DNA from: Stenotrophomonas sp. Ste86
Lineage (GTDB): Bacteria > Pseudomonadota > Gammaproteobacteria > Xanthomonadales > Xanthomonadaceae
Direction of reading: 5' to 3'
DNA length: 53,883 bases
Assembly (NCBI RefSeq): GCF_024519465.1
Contig: NZ_JALJRW010000027.1
Span: 1-53,883 of the forward strand
Part shown: piece by piece, positions 36,078-47,974 of the stretch
How the letters are laid out: each line of letters opens with the position of its first letter
How positions within the stretch are numbered: the stretch's first letter is position 1
Notes under the pieces: generated by a model
Databases searched by the model: none
What the model saw: only the letters and a program-made list of their open reading frames with translations
Told to the model about the DNA's origin: nothing
Translations under genes and position numbers: made by a program

Positions 36078-37382
36078 ATGCTCGCCTACTACTTCCGACT
36101 GGCCCTGCGCAGCTTCCGGCGCAACCGGGTGCTGACCGCGCTGATGGTGATCGCCATCGCGCTGGGCATCGGTGCGTCGATGACCACGCTTACCGTATTC
36201 CACGTGCTGTCCGGCGATCCGATCCCGCAGAAGAGCGACCGCCTGTTCTACGTGCAGCTGGACCCGCAGCCGATGCTGGGCTACCAGGCCGGTGAAGAAC
36301 CCAATGACCAGCTGACCCGCTTCGATGCCGAAGCACTGCTGCGCGAGAAGCACGCCAAGCACCAGGCGATGATGACCGGCGGTGGTGTCACCCTGGAACC
36401 GGAGAACAGCGCGCTGCGCCCGTTCACCACCGATGCCCGCTACACCTCGGCCGACTTCTTCACGATGTTCGATGCGCCATTCCTGTTCGGGCGCGGCTGG
36501 AAGGCCGACCAGGACGAGGGGCGCGGTCGCGTGGCGGTGATTTCGCGCACGCTCAACCAGAAGCTGTTCGACGGTGCCGACAGCGTCGGCAAGTCGCTGC
36601 GGATGGATGGCAATACCTTCACCGTGATCGGCGTGCTCGACACCTGGAATCCGAACCCGCACTTCTACGACCTGGAAACCGGCAGGTACGGCGACAGCGA
36701 AGACGTATTCATGCCGTTCTCCACCGCCATGGACCTGAAGTTCGGCCGCAACGGCAACATGGATTGCTTCGGACGCAAGAACGAGACCGACGAAACCTCG
36801 CTCAATGCCAGCTGCACCTGGATCCAGTACTGGGTGGAGCTGGAGAGCGCGTCGCAGGCGTCGGACTTCCGTGCCTACCTGGACAACTACTCCACCCAGC
36901 AGCATGCGGCCGGTCGCTTCGAGCGTCCCAACAATGTCCGCCTGCGCAACGTGATGGCGTGGCTGGACTACAAGCAGGTGGTGCCGGGTGACGTGCGCCT
37001 GCAGCTGTGGCTGGCGATGGGCTTCCTGCTGGTCTGTCTGGTAAATACCGTCGGCCTGCTGCTGGCCAAGTTCCTGCGTCGCAGCGGCGAGATCGGCGTG
37101 CGGCGGGCCTTGGGTGCCAGTCGTGCGCAGATCTTCCTGCAGTCGCTGGTCGAAGCAGGAACGGTCGGCCTGGCCGGCGGTGTGCTGGGTCTCGGGCTGG
37201 CGGCGCTGGGGCTGTATGCCGTGCGCCAGCAGCCGGTGGAGTACGCCAAGCTGGCCACGCTGGATGGACAGATGCTGCTGCTGACCTTCGGGCTGACCCT
37301 GGTGGCCAGCCTGCTGGCCGGGTTCCTGCCGGCGCTGCGCGCCATGCAGGTTGCCCCCGCCATCCAACTCAAATCGCAGTAA
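36078..37382 (+). CDS. ABC exporter permease, MacB/FtsX type (first)
   Basis: This 434-aa permease has one N-terminal helix (about 20-42), a large periplasmic domain (about 43-320, MacB_PCD type) and three C-terminal helices. RRSGEIGVRRALGASRAQIFLQSLVEA is the coupling segment typical of FtsX-type permeases. It probably dimerises with the next gene product. A ribosome binding site is weak, and the gene starts 7 bp after the ATPase stop, consistent with coupling. Confidence 0.92.
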   Translation: MLAYYFRLALRSFRRNRVLTALMVIAIALGIGASMTTLTVFHVLSGDPIPQKSDRLFYVQLDPQPMLGYQAGEEPNDQLTRFDAEALLREKHAKHQAMMTGGGVTLEPENSALRPFTTDARYTSADFFTMFDAPFLFGRGWKADQDEGRGRVAVISRTLNQKLFDGADSVGKSLRMDGNTFTVIGVLDTWNPNPHFYDLETGRYGDSEDVFMPFSTAMDLKFGRNGNMDCFGRKNETDETSLNASCTWIQYWVELESASQASDFRAYLDNYSTQQHAAGRFERPNNVRLRNVMAWLDYKQVVPGDVRLQLWLAMGFLLVCLVNTVGLLLAKFLRRSGEIGVRRALGASRAQIFLQSLVEAGTVGLAGGVLGLGLAALGLYAVRQQPVEYAKLATLDGQMLLLTFGLTLVASLLAGFLPALRAMQVAPAIQLKSQ

Positions 37383-37398
37383 GGATCCGGAGCACATC

Positions 37399-38619
37399 AT
37401 GGATATCCGTCCCATCCTCACCACGCTGCGCCGGCACAAGACCGCCGCCGCACTGATCGTGCTGGAGATCGCGCTGACCTGCGCGATCGTCTGCAACGCG
37501 CTGTTCCTGATCGGCCAGCGCATCGAGAAGATCAACCAGCCCAGCGGCATCGCCGAGAACGAACTGGTCGAAGTCCGTCTGGGCGGCATCGGCACCCAGG
37601 TCAACGTGGCCGCACGAACCCGCGAAGATCTGGCCGCGCTGCGCGGCATCCCCGGGGTCAAGAGCGTGGTGCCGCTGAACCAGATGCCGTTCCGCAACAA
37701 CTCCTGGAACACCAGCCTGGGCCTGACCCCGGACCAGGAACGCCCCACCCTGAGCGCGTCGCAGTACTTCGGCAGCGAAGGCACCGTGGACACGCTGGGC
37801 CTGGAAGTGGTGGCCGGCCGTGACTTCCAGGCCGATGAATACCAGGACGTGGAGACCGCCAAGAACGATCCGAATCTGGAAGCCAACGGATCGGCGGTGA
37901 TTCTGTCCAAGGCCGCGGCCGACAAACTGTTCCCCGGTACCCCCGCAGTGGGCAAGACCGTCTACAGCGGGCACATGCCGTTGCGGGTGGTGGGGGTAGT
38001 CAAGGAACTGGCCCGGCCGACCAGCCGCGAAGGCGATACCCGCTTCTCGCTCATCCTGCCGCTGCGCATGGGCTACGACGAGGCCTTCTACCTGATCCGG
38101 GTCACCGATCCGGCGCGGCGCAATGAAGTGCTCGAAGCGGCGGTGAAAGCGCTGGAACGCGTTGATTCCAGTCGCCTGGTCCGTGGCAAGCGCACCTATG
38201 AAGAGCAGCGCCAGAAGTACTTCGCCAACGACCGGGCGATGGTCGGCCTGCTGATCACCGTCTGCGTCGCCCTGTTGGTAGTGACCGCGCTGGGCATCGT
38301 CGGCCTGGCCAGCTTCTGGGTGCAGCAGCGCACCAAGCAGATCGGCATCCGCCGTGCGCTGGGGGCGACCCGCGGGCAGATCCTGCGCTATTTCCAGACC
38401 GAGAACTTCCTGCTGGCCACGGTCGGTATCGTGCTCGGCATGTTGATGGCCTACACGATCAATCTGTACCTGATGAACAACTACGAGCTGCCGCGCATGC
38501 CCATCAGTTACCTGCCGATCGGCGCGGTGCTGTTGTGGCTGCTCGGCCAGATCGCTGTCTTCGGCCCGGCCCGTCGTGCCGCCGCCGTTCCCCCTGCCGT
38601 TGCCACCCGGAGTGCCTGA
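37399..38619 (+). CDS. ABC exporter permease, MacB/FtsX type (second)
   Basis: This 406-aa permease has the same layout as its neighbour: an N-terminal helix (about 18-38), a periplasmic domain (to about 285) and three C-terminal helices. The coupling motif is RTKQIGIRRALGATRGQILRYFQTENF. Two distinct permeases with one ATPase suggest a heterodimeric exporter, in contrast to the fused homodimeric MacB of E. coli. A CCGGAG site lies upstream. Confidence 0.92.
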   Translation: MDIRPILTTLRRHKTAAALIVLEIALTCAIVCNALFLIGQRIEKINQPSGIAENELVEVRLGGIGTQVNVAARTREDLAALRGIPGVKSVVPLNQMPFRNNSWNTSLGLTPDQERPTLSASQYFGSEGTVDTLGLEVVAGRDFQADEYQDVETAKNDPNLEANGSAVILSKAAADKLFPGTPAVGKTVYSGHMPLRVVGVVKELARPTSREGDTRFSLILPLRMGYDEAFYLIRVTDPARRNEVLEAAVKALERVDSSRLVRGKRTYEEQRQKYFANDRAMVGLLITVCVALLVVTALGIVGLASFWVQQRTKQIGIRRALGATRGQILRYFQTENFLLATVGIVLGMLMAYTINLYLMNNYELPRMPISYLPIGAVLLWLLGQIAVFGPARRAAAVPPAVATRSA

Positions 38620-38620
38620 T

Positions 38621-39040
38621 ATGCGCAAGACCCTGCTGTCCACCCTCGTGCTGTCCTTCCTGCTGGCCAGCGCACCGGCGCTGGCCGCCACCACCTCCAC
38701 CCGCACCGAAACCGGACGCCTGGAATGGCGCGAGGGCGACCATCATCTGGTCGTGGATGCCAACCAGGGCATCGTGCGGGTCACCACCACCGAGCCGGGC
38801 ACCTACTTCGGCGTGCGCGCCGGCGACAGGATCCTGAGCATCGACGGCAAGCCGGTGCGCACGATCGCCGACCTGACCGATACGCTGGCCGCTACGCACC
38901 GCACGCGACTGCCGATGACGGTGGTGCGCAGGGGCGATCAGATGAGCCTGGATGTGACCACCGCCGCCTGGAGCAAGGTAGTCCCGGCGGCTCCTCCGGC
39001 ACCGCCAGCGCCCCCGGCACCGCCCACCCCGCGCAGCTGA
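38621..39040 (+). CDS. Small periplasmic PDZ-domain protein
   Basis: This 139-aa protein has a signal peptide (about 1-23, ending ALA), one PDZ domain (about 30-120, with GTYFGVRAGDRILSIDGKPVRTIADL) and a proline/alanine tail built from PPAPPAP steps. It has no protease domain. Its position 1 bp after the second permease suggests it works in the periplasm with the exporter, perhaps binding a substrate or the adaptor. That role is inference. Confidence 0.88.
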   Translation: MRKTLLSTLVLSFLLASAPALAATTSTRTETGRLEWREGDHHLVVDANQGIVRVTTTEPGTYFGVRAGDRILSIDGKPVRTIADLTDTLAATHRTRLPMTVVRRGDQMSLDVTTAAWSKVVPAAPPAPPAPPAPPTPRS

Positions 39041-39120
39041 GGCACCCGCGCGCCGGGCCATCTCCACGTTGGCCCGGCGCTCCGGTACTCTTGATTCCAC
39101 TTCCTGGCTTTCGATGCCGC

Positions 39121-40460
<1,340 letters not shown>

Positions 40461-40464
<4 letters not shown>

Positions 40465-41807
40465 AGCGCAGCTCGTTCACCTTCCGGCTGTTCCTGCGCC
40501 TGCTGCCGGTACTGGCGCTGGCCGCCGCTTTTCCGTGGTACCTGGCCTACTGGCTGGACCATGGCTGGTTGATCAGCGCGGTCTCCCTCGTCGTACTGCT
40601 GTCGGTGATGTGGTGGAGCCTGCGCCGCGCCACCGCACCGGTGCGTTCACTGTTGCGCGCCTTGTCCGGCACCACCAGCAGCTACCGCGATGGCGAGTAC
40701 AACTTCGGCGTGTACTGGCCGGGCAACGACGAACTGGGCGACCTGGTAAAGGCCCACCGCGAGCTGGGCGATGTACTGCGCGAACAACGCCAGGGCCTGG
40801 TGCAACGCGAGCTGCTGCTGGACACGATGGTGCAGAACACCCCGGTGTCGATGCTGCTGCTGGCCAATGGCGGCGATGGCATCCAGCGCGTGGCGTTCTC
40901 CAACCTGGCCGCACGTCGGCTGCTGCACAACGGCTGGAAGCTGGAAGGCCAGCGCATGCAGGACGTGCTGCAAACCATGCCGGTGGAGTTGCGCGACGCG
41001 ATCGTGCGCGGTGGCGACAGCCTGTTCGCCGTGCATGACGAAGGCAGCGACGATGAAGAGGACGAACAGGTTTACCACCTGTCGCGCCGCAACTTCCACC
41101 TCAACGGACGCCCCCACGACCTGTTGCTGATCCGCCTGCTCACCGCCGAGCTGCGCCGCCAGGAAGTGCAGACGTGGAAGAAGGTGATCCGGGTAATCAG
41201 TCATGAACTCAACAACTCGCTCGCGCCGATCGCGTCACTGGCACATTCCGGCGGCGAGCTGGTGCGGCGTGGCAAGACCGAGCGCCTGGAGGAAGTGTTC
41301 GCCACCATCGAAGATCGTGCGCGGCACCTGGAAGGCTTCATCCGCGGCTATGCGCGCTTTGCCAAGCTGCCGCAACCGCAGCTGCAGAACGTGCAATGGC
41401 TGCAGTTCCTGACCAGCCTGCAGCACCAGATCGCGTTCCGCATGAGCGGCATCAGCGATGAACTGCACAGCCGGGTGGATATCGCCCAGCTCGGCCAGGC
41501 GCTGTTGAACCTGCTCAAGAACGCGCACGAAGCCTGCAGCGAAGCCGAACCGCCCAACGACGACGTCGAAGTGCGGCTGACCCGGCTGCCGCAGTGGCTG
41601 CGGCTGGAAGTACTCGATCGCGGCAAGGGCATGAACGAGGCCGTGCTGCAGAACGCGCTGATGCCGTTCTATTCGACCAAGCGCAATGGCACCGGACTGG
41701 GCCTGGCCCTCACACGCGAGATCGTCGAAGCGCACGGCGGTCGCATCTCGCTGCAGAACCGCCGCGAAGGCGGCCTGTGCGTGGCGATCTTCCTGCCCAT
41801 TGCCTGA
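40461..41807 (+). CDS. Sensor histidine kinase
   Basis: This 448-aa inner-membrane kinase has two closely spaced helices (about 11-30 and 36-54) with almost no periplasmic loop, a HAMP-like or linker region, a PAS-like segment (about 115-225) and the catalytic core. The phospho-acceptor is His248 in VISHELNNSLAPI; the N box is NLLKNAHEA, followed by DRGKGM and GTGLGLAL. The small sensor loop suggests sensing within the membrane or through the transporter, as in Bce-type systems. It overlaps the regulator gene by ATGA. Confidence 0.95.
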
Positions 41808-41843
41808 GGCATGGCCGGCAAGCTCATGCCGCCGGTATTGCCT

Positions 41844-41868
41844 GATGCCGGCCAACGGCTGGCATCAC
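41844..41868. repeat. REP-like palindrome between convergent genes
   Basis: GATGCCGGCC/GGCTGGCATC with an AAC loop-like centre, one mismatch in the stem. It lies between the kinase stop and the glmU stop and may limit read-through in both directions. Confidence 0.6.
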
Positions 41869-41871
41869 CGC

Positions 41872-43239
41872 TCAGGCCTTCTTGACCGGACGCTTCCAGC
41901 CTTCGATCGTTTCCTGTCGCGCACGCGCCACCGTCAGCTTGCCGTCCGGCGCATGGCGGGTGACCACCGACCCGGCCGCAATCGTGGCGCCCTCACCGAT
42001 GACCACCGGCGCCACCAGCGCGCTGTTGGAGCCGATGAAAGCGTTGTCGCCGATAGTGGTCTGCGACTTGTTCACCCCGTCGTAGTTGCAGGTGATGGTG
42101 CCCGCGCCGATGTTGACCTTGGCCCCGATCACCGCATCGCCCAGGTAGGTCAGGTGGTTGGCCTTGCTACCTGGCCCGAGGGTGACCTTCTTGGTTTCCA
42201 CGAAGTTGCCCACGTGGCTGCCGGCGGCCAGCACTGTGCCCGGGCGCAGCCGCGCGAACGGCCCGATCTCGGCCGCGCCCTCGCTGACCACGCCGTCCAG
42301 ATCACAATGCGCCTTGACCACGGTGCCCGCAGCCAGCGCCACATCCTTGAGCCGGGTGAACGGCCCGATGCTGACACCGTCGCCCAGCTCGACCCGGCCC
42401 TCCAGGATCACGTTGACGTCGATCTGCACGTCGCGCCCGACGCTGACCGTGCCACGGATGTCCAGCCGTGCCGGGTCCAGCACCCGCGCGCCCTGCGTGC
42501 ACAGCGCCCGCACCGCGCGCAGCTGCCACGCGCGTTCCAGCTGTGCCAGCTGCCACGGATCGTTGGCGCCTTCGGCTTCCTGCGCGTCCTCGACGAACGC
42601 CATGTCGGCCGGCGTGTAGTCATGCGCGGCAGCGGCGAACACGTCGGTCAGGTAGTACTCGCCCTGCGCGTTGGCATTGGACAGCTGTGACAACCAGGTG
42701 CGCAACGCCGTGGACTCGGCGGTGATGATGCCGGTGTTGATGGTGCGGATGGACAGCTGCTCGTCGCTGGCGTCCTTCTGCTCGACGATCGCCGCCACGC
42801 GCCCCTCGGCATTGCGCACGATGCGGCCGTAGCCGGTCGGGTTGGCCACTTCGGCCACCAGCACCGCCAGCCGGCCCGGCTGCGCCAGCAGATGGCGCAG
42901 GGTGTCGGTGCGGATCATCGGCACGTCGCCGTACAGCACCAGCACGGTGGCCGCGTCGGGCACGTTCGGCATGGCCTGCTGCACGGCATGGCCGGTGCCC
43001 AGCTGTTCGCGCTGTTGGGCCCAGAGCAGGTCGGTCTGGCTGGCGAACGCGTCGCGCACCGCATCGCCACCGTGTCCGTACACCACATGGATGGCGGCGG
43101 GCTGCAGGTCGCGGGCAGCATCGATCACATGGGCCAGCATCGGGCGGCCGGCAATCGGCTGCAGCACCTTGGGCAGGTCGGACTTCATGCGCTTGCCAGC
43201 GCCGGCGGCGAGGATGATGACGTGCAGGGCTTGGGTCAT
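41872..43239 (-). CDS. glmU: Bifunctional GlmU (uridyltransferase / acetyltransferase)
   Basis: This 455-aa enzyme acetylates glucosamine-1-phosphate and then makes UDP-GlcNAc. The N-terminal pyrophosphorylase domain has [18 protein letters not shown] and YGDVP; the C-terminal half is a left-handed beta-helix of hexapeptide repeats, with [11 protein letters not shown] and [10 protein letters not shown] around the acetyltransferase site. The length is as in E. coli (456 aa). Confidence 0.97.
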   Translation of the reverse strand: MTQALHVIILAAGAGKRMKSDLPKVLQPIAGRPMLAHVIDAARDLQPAAIHVVYGHGGDAVRDAFASQTDLLWAQQREQLGTGHAVQQAMPNVPDAATVLVLYGDVPMIRTDTLRHLLAQPGRLAVLVAEVANPTGYGRIVRNAEGRVAAIVEQKDASDEQLSIRTINTGIITAESTALRTWLSQLSNANAQGEYYLTDVFAAAAHDYTPADMAFVEDAQEAEGANDPWQLAQLERAWQLRAVRALCTQGARVLDPARLDIRGTVSVGRDVQIDVNVILEGRVELGDGVSIGPFTRLKDVALAAGTVVKAHCDLDGVVSEGAAEIGPFARLRPGTVLAAGSHVGNFVETKKVTLGPGSKANHLTYLGDAVIGAKVNIGAGTITCNYDGVNKSQTTIGDNAFIGSNSALVAPVVIGEGATIAAGSVVTRHAPDGKLTVARARQETIEGWKRPVKKA

Positions 43240-43325
43240 GGGGCAGCGTGTGTGGGCGGTAGTGGCTGCAATTCTAGAACGCGGACAGTTAACATGCTGC
43301 CTTTCCGCACCGGTACCGCCCTCCC

Positions 43326-43709
43326 GTGAGCCTGATCCGCCAAGGCAGCCGCTTCATCCTCATCGGCCTGGTGCAGTTGCTCGTGGACTGGGCGGTGTTC
43401 GTCGGTGCCACGGCATTGGGCGTTCCGACCGCGCCGGCCAACGTGCTGGGCCGGGTGTGCGGAATGCTGTTGGGGTTCTGGCTCAACGGCCGCTACACAT
43501 TTGCCGCTGAAGGCGGCCAGCGCCTCGGCTGGGCGCGTTTCGCACGGTTCCTGGCGTTGTGGCTGGTGTTGACCGTGGTCAGCACGCTGCTGGTGAGCAC
43601 GACGGCGCACCACCTGGGCCTGGCCTATGCGTGGCTGGCCAAACCGATCGTCGAAGGCGGCCTGGCCGCCCTCTCGTTCCTGCTGATGCGGCACTTCGTC
43701 TATCGCTGA
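43326..43709 (+). CDS. GtrA-like membrane protein
   Basis: This 127-aa protein has four predicted membrane helices and the GtrA signature ([16 protein letters not shown] near the N-terminus and [10 protein letters not shown] at the C-terminus). GtrA proteins are thought to flip undecaprenyl-linked sugars or otherwise aid polysaccharide assembly. The start codon is GTG. It is divergent from glmU. Confidence 0.85.
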   Translation: MSLIRQGSRFILIGLVQLLVDWAVFVGATALGVPTAPANVLGRVCGMLLGFWLNGRYTFAAEGGQRLGWARFARFLALWLVLTVVSTLLVSTTAHHLGLAYAWLAKPIVEGGLAALSFLLMRHFVYR

Positions 43710-43725
43710 ACAGCCGGCGCAGTAA

Positions 43726-43748
43726 CCGGGCACCGGTGCGGTGCCCGG
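43726..43748. terminator. Hairpin between convergent genes, possible bidirectional terminator
   Basis: CCGGGCACC/GGTGCCCGG with a 5-base loop, a perfect 9-bp stem between the GtrA-like and lipoprotein genes. No T-run follows, so termination strength is uncertain. Confidence 0.5.
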
Positions 43749-43759
43749 CCGGGGTCAGG

Positions 43760-44119
43760 CTATTCGCACTTCAGCGCGCTGGCGACCTGGGCGAACTGGT
43801 CGTTGGCCGACGTGCAGCCCGCCTCCAGCGCCGTTTTGTCGTGCATGGTGGCCCACTGCGCCTTGGCCTGGTCCACGCCTTGCTGGAAGGCAGCGGCCGT
43901 CTGCGGGTTGGACTTGTCGAAGCAGGCCTTGGCGCGGGTCAGGTAGGCCTCACAGGCCTGGGGCAGGCCCGCGCCGATGCCGGCATCGGTGGACGCTGCA
44001 GCGGTGGATGGTGCAGCCGCCGCCGGGGTTGGGGTAGCAGGCGCGGCAGCGTCGTCCTTCTTGCCACACGCCACCAGGCCGGTGAGGGCCACCGCGAGAA
44101 TCAATGCGTTCTTGAACAT
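43760..44119 (-). CDS. Small lipoprotein, DUF5339-like
   Basis: The 119-aa product has a signal with lipobox LVAC, then a low-complexity Ala/Pro/Thr linker, then a helical domain with spaced cysteines (QACEAYLTRAKACFD, EAGCTSAND and the terminal KCE). The Cys-pair pattern resembles DUF5339 proteins of unknown function; this is tentative. MFKNALIL was chosen because AAGGA stands six bases before it; another ATG lies two codons upstream. Confidence 0.8.
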   Translation of the reverse strand: MFKNALILAVALTGLVACGKKDDAAAPATPTPAAAAPSTAAASTDAGIGAGLPQACEAYLTRAKACFDKSNPQTAAAFQQGVDQAKAQWATMHDKTALEAGCTSANDQFAQVASALKCE

Positions 44120-44271
44120 GATCATTCCTTGATTGAAGCGTCAGGGGTTTCCAATGCCTGCATGTCAGTCTCCGGTCGCGCACGTCCGGGGGCATGTCGG
44201 CAGGTGCACTTCTAGCAGCAAACTCCAGTCGCGTCATGCTGCAGCCGAACGTGCAGGCAACCGGTCACGAC

Positions 44272-44865
44272 TCATCCTCCGGTCGGCGCCGACCGGGCGC
44301 GTGCCTCGTCCGCACAGAAGCCGACCGTGGCCAGCACCAATGCGTTTCCACTGTCCTGCTCGTTCTTCGCCGCCTCCGCAGCCTGCCGGGCAATGGCCTG
44401 TGCCAGCCGGCGCGGGCAGTCCGGCGCAGCGCGCACATCGTCCAGCGATGCCCACTGCGCCAACAGGCGCGCATCCAGCACGTCGATGCGGTCCCGGATG
44501 ACCTCCAGCGGCGGAGCCGGCGGCACCTGCGTGCCCAGCAGGAAGCGGTGTACGTCAATGTGCTGCAGCAGCTTGTTGGCCTCGATCAGCTGGCGATAGG
44601 TGGCCACCACGCTGTCCGGGTCCAACCCCATCTGCAGGGCGCGTGCGCGCTTGTCGGCGAGCACGGCCGCCTCGCGCCGAGGGTCTTCGATCGGGCGTCC
44701 GGCGGGAAACTTGTATGCCGCCACGTCGTGGGCGATCGCGTTGCGCGCCGCCACCTGTGCGATCCAGTCGGCCAGGCTGCCCTGCGGCGCGCGGGCGGAC
44801 ACGGTGGCAGTCAGCACCAGGCTGCAAAGGATCCCGATGACCGTGATAGTGCGTGCAGGAATCAT
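44272..44865 (-). CDS. Secreted chorismate mutase (AroQ-gamma type)
   Basis: The 197-aa protein has a signal peptide (MIPARTITVIGIL...TVSA) followed by the all-helical AroQ-gamma fold. Putative active-site residues line up as Arg41, Lys52 (VAAYKF), Asp61 and Arg64 (IEDPRRE), Glu95 and Gln101 (IEANKLLQ). The enzyme would turn chorismate into prephenate in the periplasm or outside the cell. Homologues are secreted in several pathogens, with unclear roles. The longer open frame upstream is arginine-rich shadow coding. Confidence 0.88.
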   Translation of the reverse strand: MIPARTITVIGILCSLVLTATVSARAPQGSLADWIAQVAARNAIAHDVAAYKFPAGRPIEDPRREAAVLADKRARALQMGLDPDSVVATYRQLIEANKLLQHIDVHRFLLGTQVPPAPPLEVIRDRIDVLDARLLAQWASLDDVRAAPDCPRRLAQAIARQAAEAAKNEQDSGNALVLATVGFCADEARARSAPTGG

Positions 44866-44977
44866 CGTCAGGCGCCGGGCAAAGGATGCCGCCGATTCTG
44901 CCCGACCTGGCCGCGCCCCGTTGCCGGGTCGATCACAGTCCAGGCCATCTCCCTGCACGGGGGCCCGGATACGACAA

Positions 44978-44996
44978 CGCCGGCACAAGGCCGGCG
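44978..44996 (-). terminator. Hairpin downstream of atpC
   Basis: CGCCGGC/GCCGGCG with a 5-base loop lies 27 bp after the atpC stop. The T-run is poor, so this is a possible 3' end stabiliser or weak terminator. Confidence 0.45.
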
Positions 44997-45022
44997 CAGT
45001 CGAACACCCGCAGGCAAGCTGC

Positions 45023-45445
45023 TTAGTGCTTGAGCGTCTTGCGCAGGCGCTCCAGCGCCTGCAGCTGGACGACCGCTTCGGCCAGCTTCTGCTGGGCCTG
45101 GGCCACGTCCATTGCCTCACCACGGTTGGCCAGCATGCGCTCGGCTTCTTCCTTGGCCTTGCGCACCGACGCTTCGTCGATGTCCTGGGCACGGATGGCG
45201 GTGTCGGCCAGCACGGTCACGACCTGCGGCTGCACCTCGAGGATGCCGCCGGAAATGGCGAAATCGAGCTGCTCGCCGTTGGCCGTGGTCACCACCACCT
45301 TGCCCGGCTTCAGCCGGGTGATCAGCGGGGCATGCTTGGGCGCGATGCCCAGCTCGCCCAGCTCGCCGGTGGCCACGACCAGGGTCGCTTCACCACGGAA
45401 AATTTCCTGCTCGGCGCTGACGATGTCGCAACGGATGGTGCTCAT
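45023..45445 (-). CDS. atpC: ATP synthase F1 epsilon subunit
   Basis: This 140-aa subunit of the F1 central stalk has an N-terminal beta-barrel ([18 protein letters not shown]...) and a C-terminal two-helix part that can inhibit ATP hydrolysis. It is the last gene of the atp operon. An upstream in-frame ATG (45514) lies in the hairpin-rich spacer and is unlikely. Confidence 0.96.
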   Translation of the reverse strand: MSTIRCDIVSAEQEIFRGEATLVVATGELGELGIAPKHAPLITRLKPGKVVVTTANGEQLDFAISGGILEVQPQVVTVLADTAIRAQDIDEASVRKAKEEAERMLANRGEAMDVAQAQQKLAEAVVQLQALERLRKTLKH

Positions 45446-45557
45446 GTAACTCTCTTCGCTAAGGGGCGGGTTGAACCCACCGCAGGTGTTCCGCAGCGGT
45501 GGGCGCGAGCCCACCCCGTGTCACGGTCGGGACGGGCGTATGCCCGCCCCCGCCGCA
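45446..45557 (-). other. Hairpin-rich 112-bp atpD-atpC spacer
   Basis: This spacer contains CCCACCGC/GCGGTGGG (45476-45503), GTGGGC/GCCCAC with a 4-base loop (45499-45514, alternative to the first) and CGGGC/GCCCG (45533-45546). They would form just after the atpD stop in the transcript. Confidence 0.7.
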
Positions 45558-46976
<1,419 letters not shown>

Positions 46977-47001
46977 CTAATGTGTGCTTTGACTGTGCGC
47001 G

Positions 47002-47865
47002 TCAGACTGCTGCCGCGCCGCCGACGATTTCGGAGATTTCCTGGGTGATCGCTGCCTGGCGAGCCTTGTTGTAGACCAGCTGCAGGGTTCCGATCAGCTT
47101 GTTCGCGTTGTCACTGGCCGACTTCATCGCGACCATGCGGGCTGCATGCTCGGACGCGACGTTTTCCAGCACGGCCTGGTACACCAGCGACTCGACGTAA
47201 CGCGTCATCACGTGCTCGAGCACGGTCGCGGCGTCGGGTTCGTACAGGTAGTCCCAGTCGTGGTGCGCGACCTGCTTCTCAGCGGCCGGCAACGGCAGCA
47301 GCTGGTCGAAGCTGGCCTTCTGCGTCATCGTGTTGATGAAGCGGTTGTAGACCAGGTACACGCGATCGACCTTGCCTTCGGTGAACGCATCGAGCATCAC
47401 CTTGATCACGCCGATCAGCTGCTCCAGGTGCGGCACGTCGCCCATGTGGGTAACGCTGCCGACCATGTTGACCTTGATCCGGCGGAAGAAGGTCGATGCC
47501 TTCTGGCCCACGGTCACCACGTCGATCTCGGCGCCCTTGTCCTGGTACTGGCGAACCTCGCCCAGCATCTTGCGGAACAGGTTGTTGTTCAGGCCACCGG
47601 CCAGGCCACGGTCGGAGGAGATCACGATGTAACCGACCCGCTTGACCTCGTCACGCTGGACCAGGAACGGATGCTGGTAATCGGTGCTGGCCTGGGCCAG
47701 GTGACCGATCACCTGCTTCATCGCCTGCGCATACGGGCGCGAGGTCTTCATCCGCTCCTGCGCCTTGCGGATCTTGGAGGCCGAGACCATCTCCAGCGCA
47801 CGGGTCACCTTGCGGGTGTTCTGCACGCTCTTGATCTTGGTTTTGATTTCGCGACCGCTAGCCAT
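47002..47865 (-). CDS. atpG: ATP synthase F1 gamma subunit
   Basis: This 287-aa rotor shaft has the conserved N-terminal helix [31 protein letters not shown] and C-terminal helix [31 protein letters not shown], which together form the coiled coil inside alpha3-beta3. Confidence 0.98.
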   Translation of the reverse strand: MASGREIKTKIKSVQNTRKVTRALEMVSASKIRKAQERMKTSRPYAQAMKQVIGHLAQASTDYQHPFLVQRDEVKRVGYIVISSDRGLAGGLNNNLFRKMLGEVRQYQDKGAEIDVVTVGQKASTFFRRIKVNMVGSVTHMGDVPHLEQLIGVIKVMLDAFTEGKVDRVYLVYNRFINTMTQKASFDQLLPLPAAEKQVAHHDWDYLYEPDAATVLEHVMTRYVESLVYQAVLENVASEHAARMVAMKSASDNANKLIGTLQLVYNKARQAAITQEISEIVGGAAAV

Positions 47866-47974
47866 CTCTTATTCCCGTGGCGCGGGGCACATGCCCCGCG
47901 TTTGACGTAGAGCGGAGCGTTGCTCCGCTGCTTTCAAGCCCAGCGGAGCAACGCTCCGCTCTACAGGACCGGTA
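47866..47974 (-). repeat. Hairpins and inverted GTAG REP pair in the atpA-atpG spacer
   Basis: A plus-strand REP (47907-47929) and a minus-strand REP (47942-47964), both with arms AGCGGAGC/GCTCCGCT, form a 58-bp palindrome with a 12-bp centre. A further perfect stem CGCGGGGCA/TGCCCCGCG lies at 47881-47900. The 109-bp spacer starts right after the atpA stop. Confidence 0.85.
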
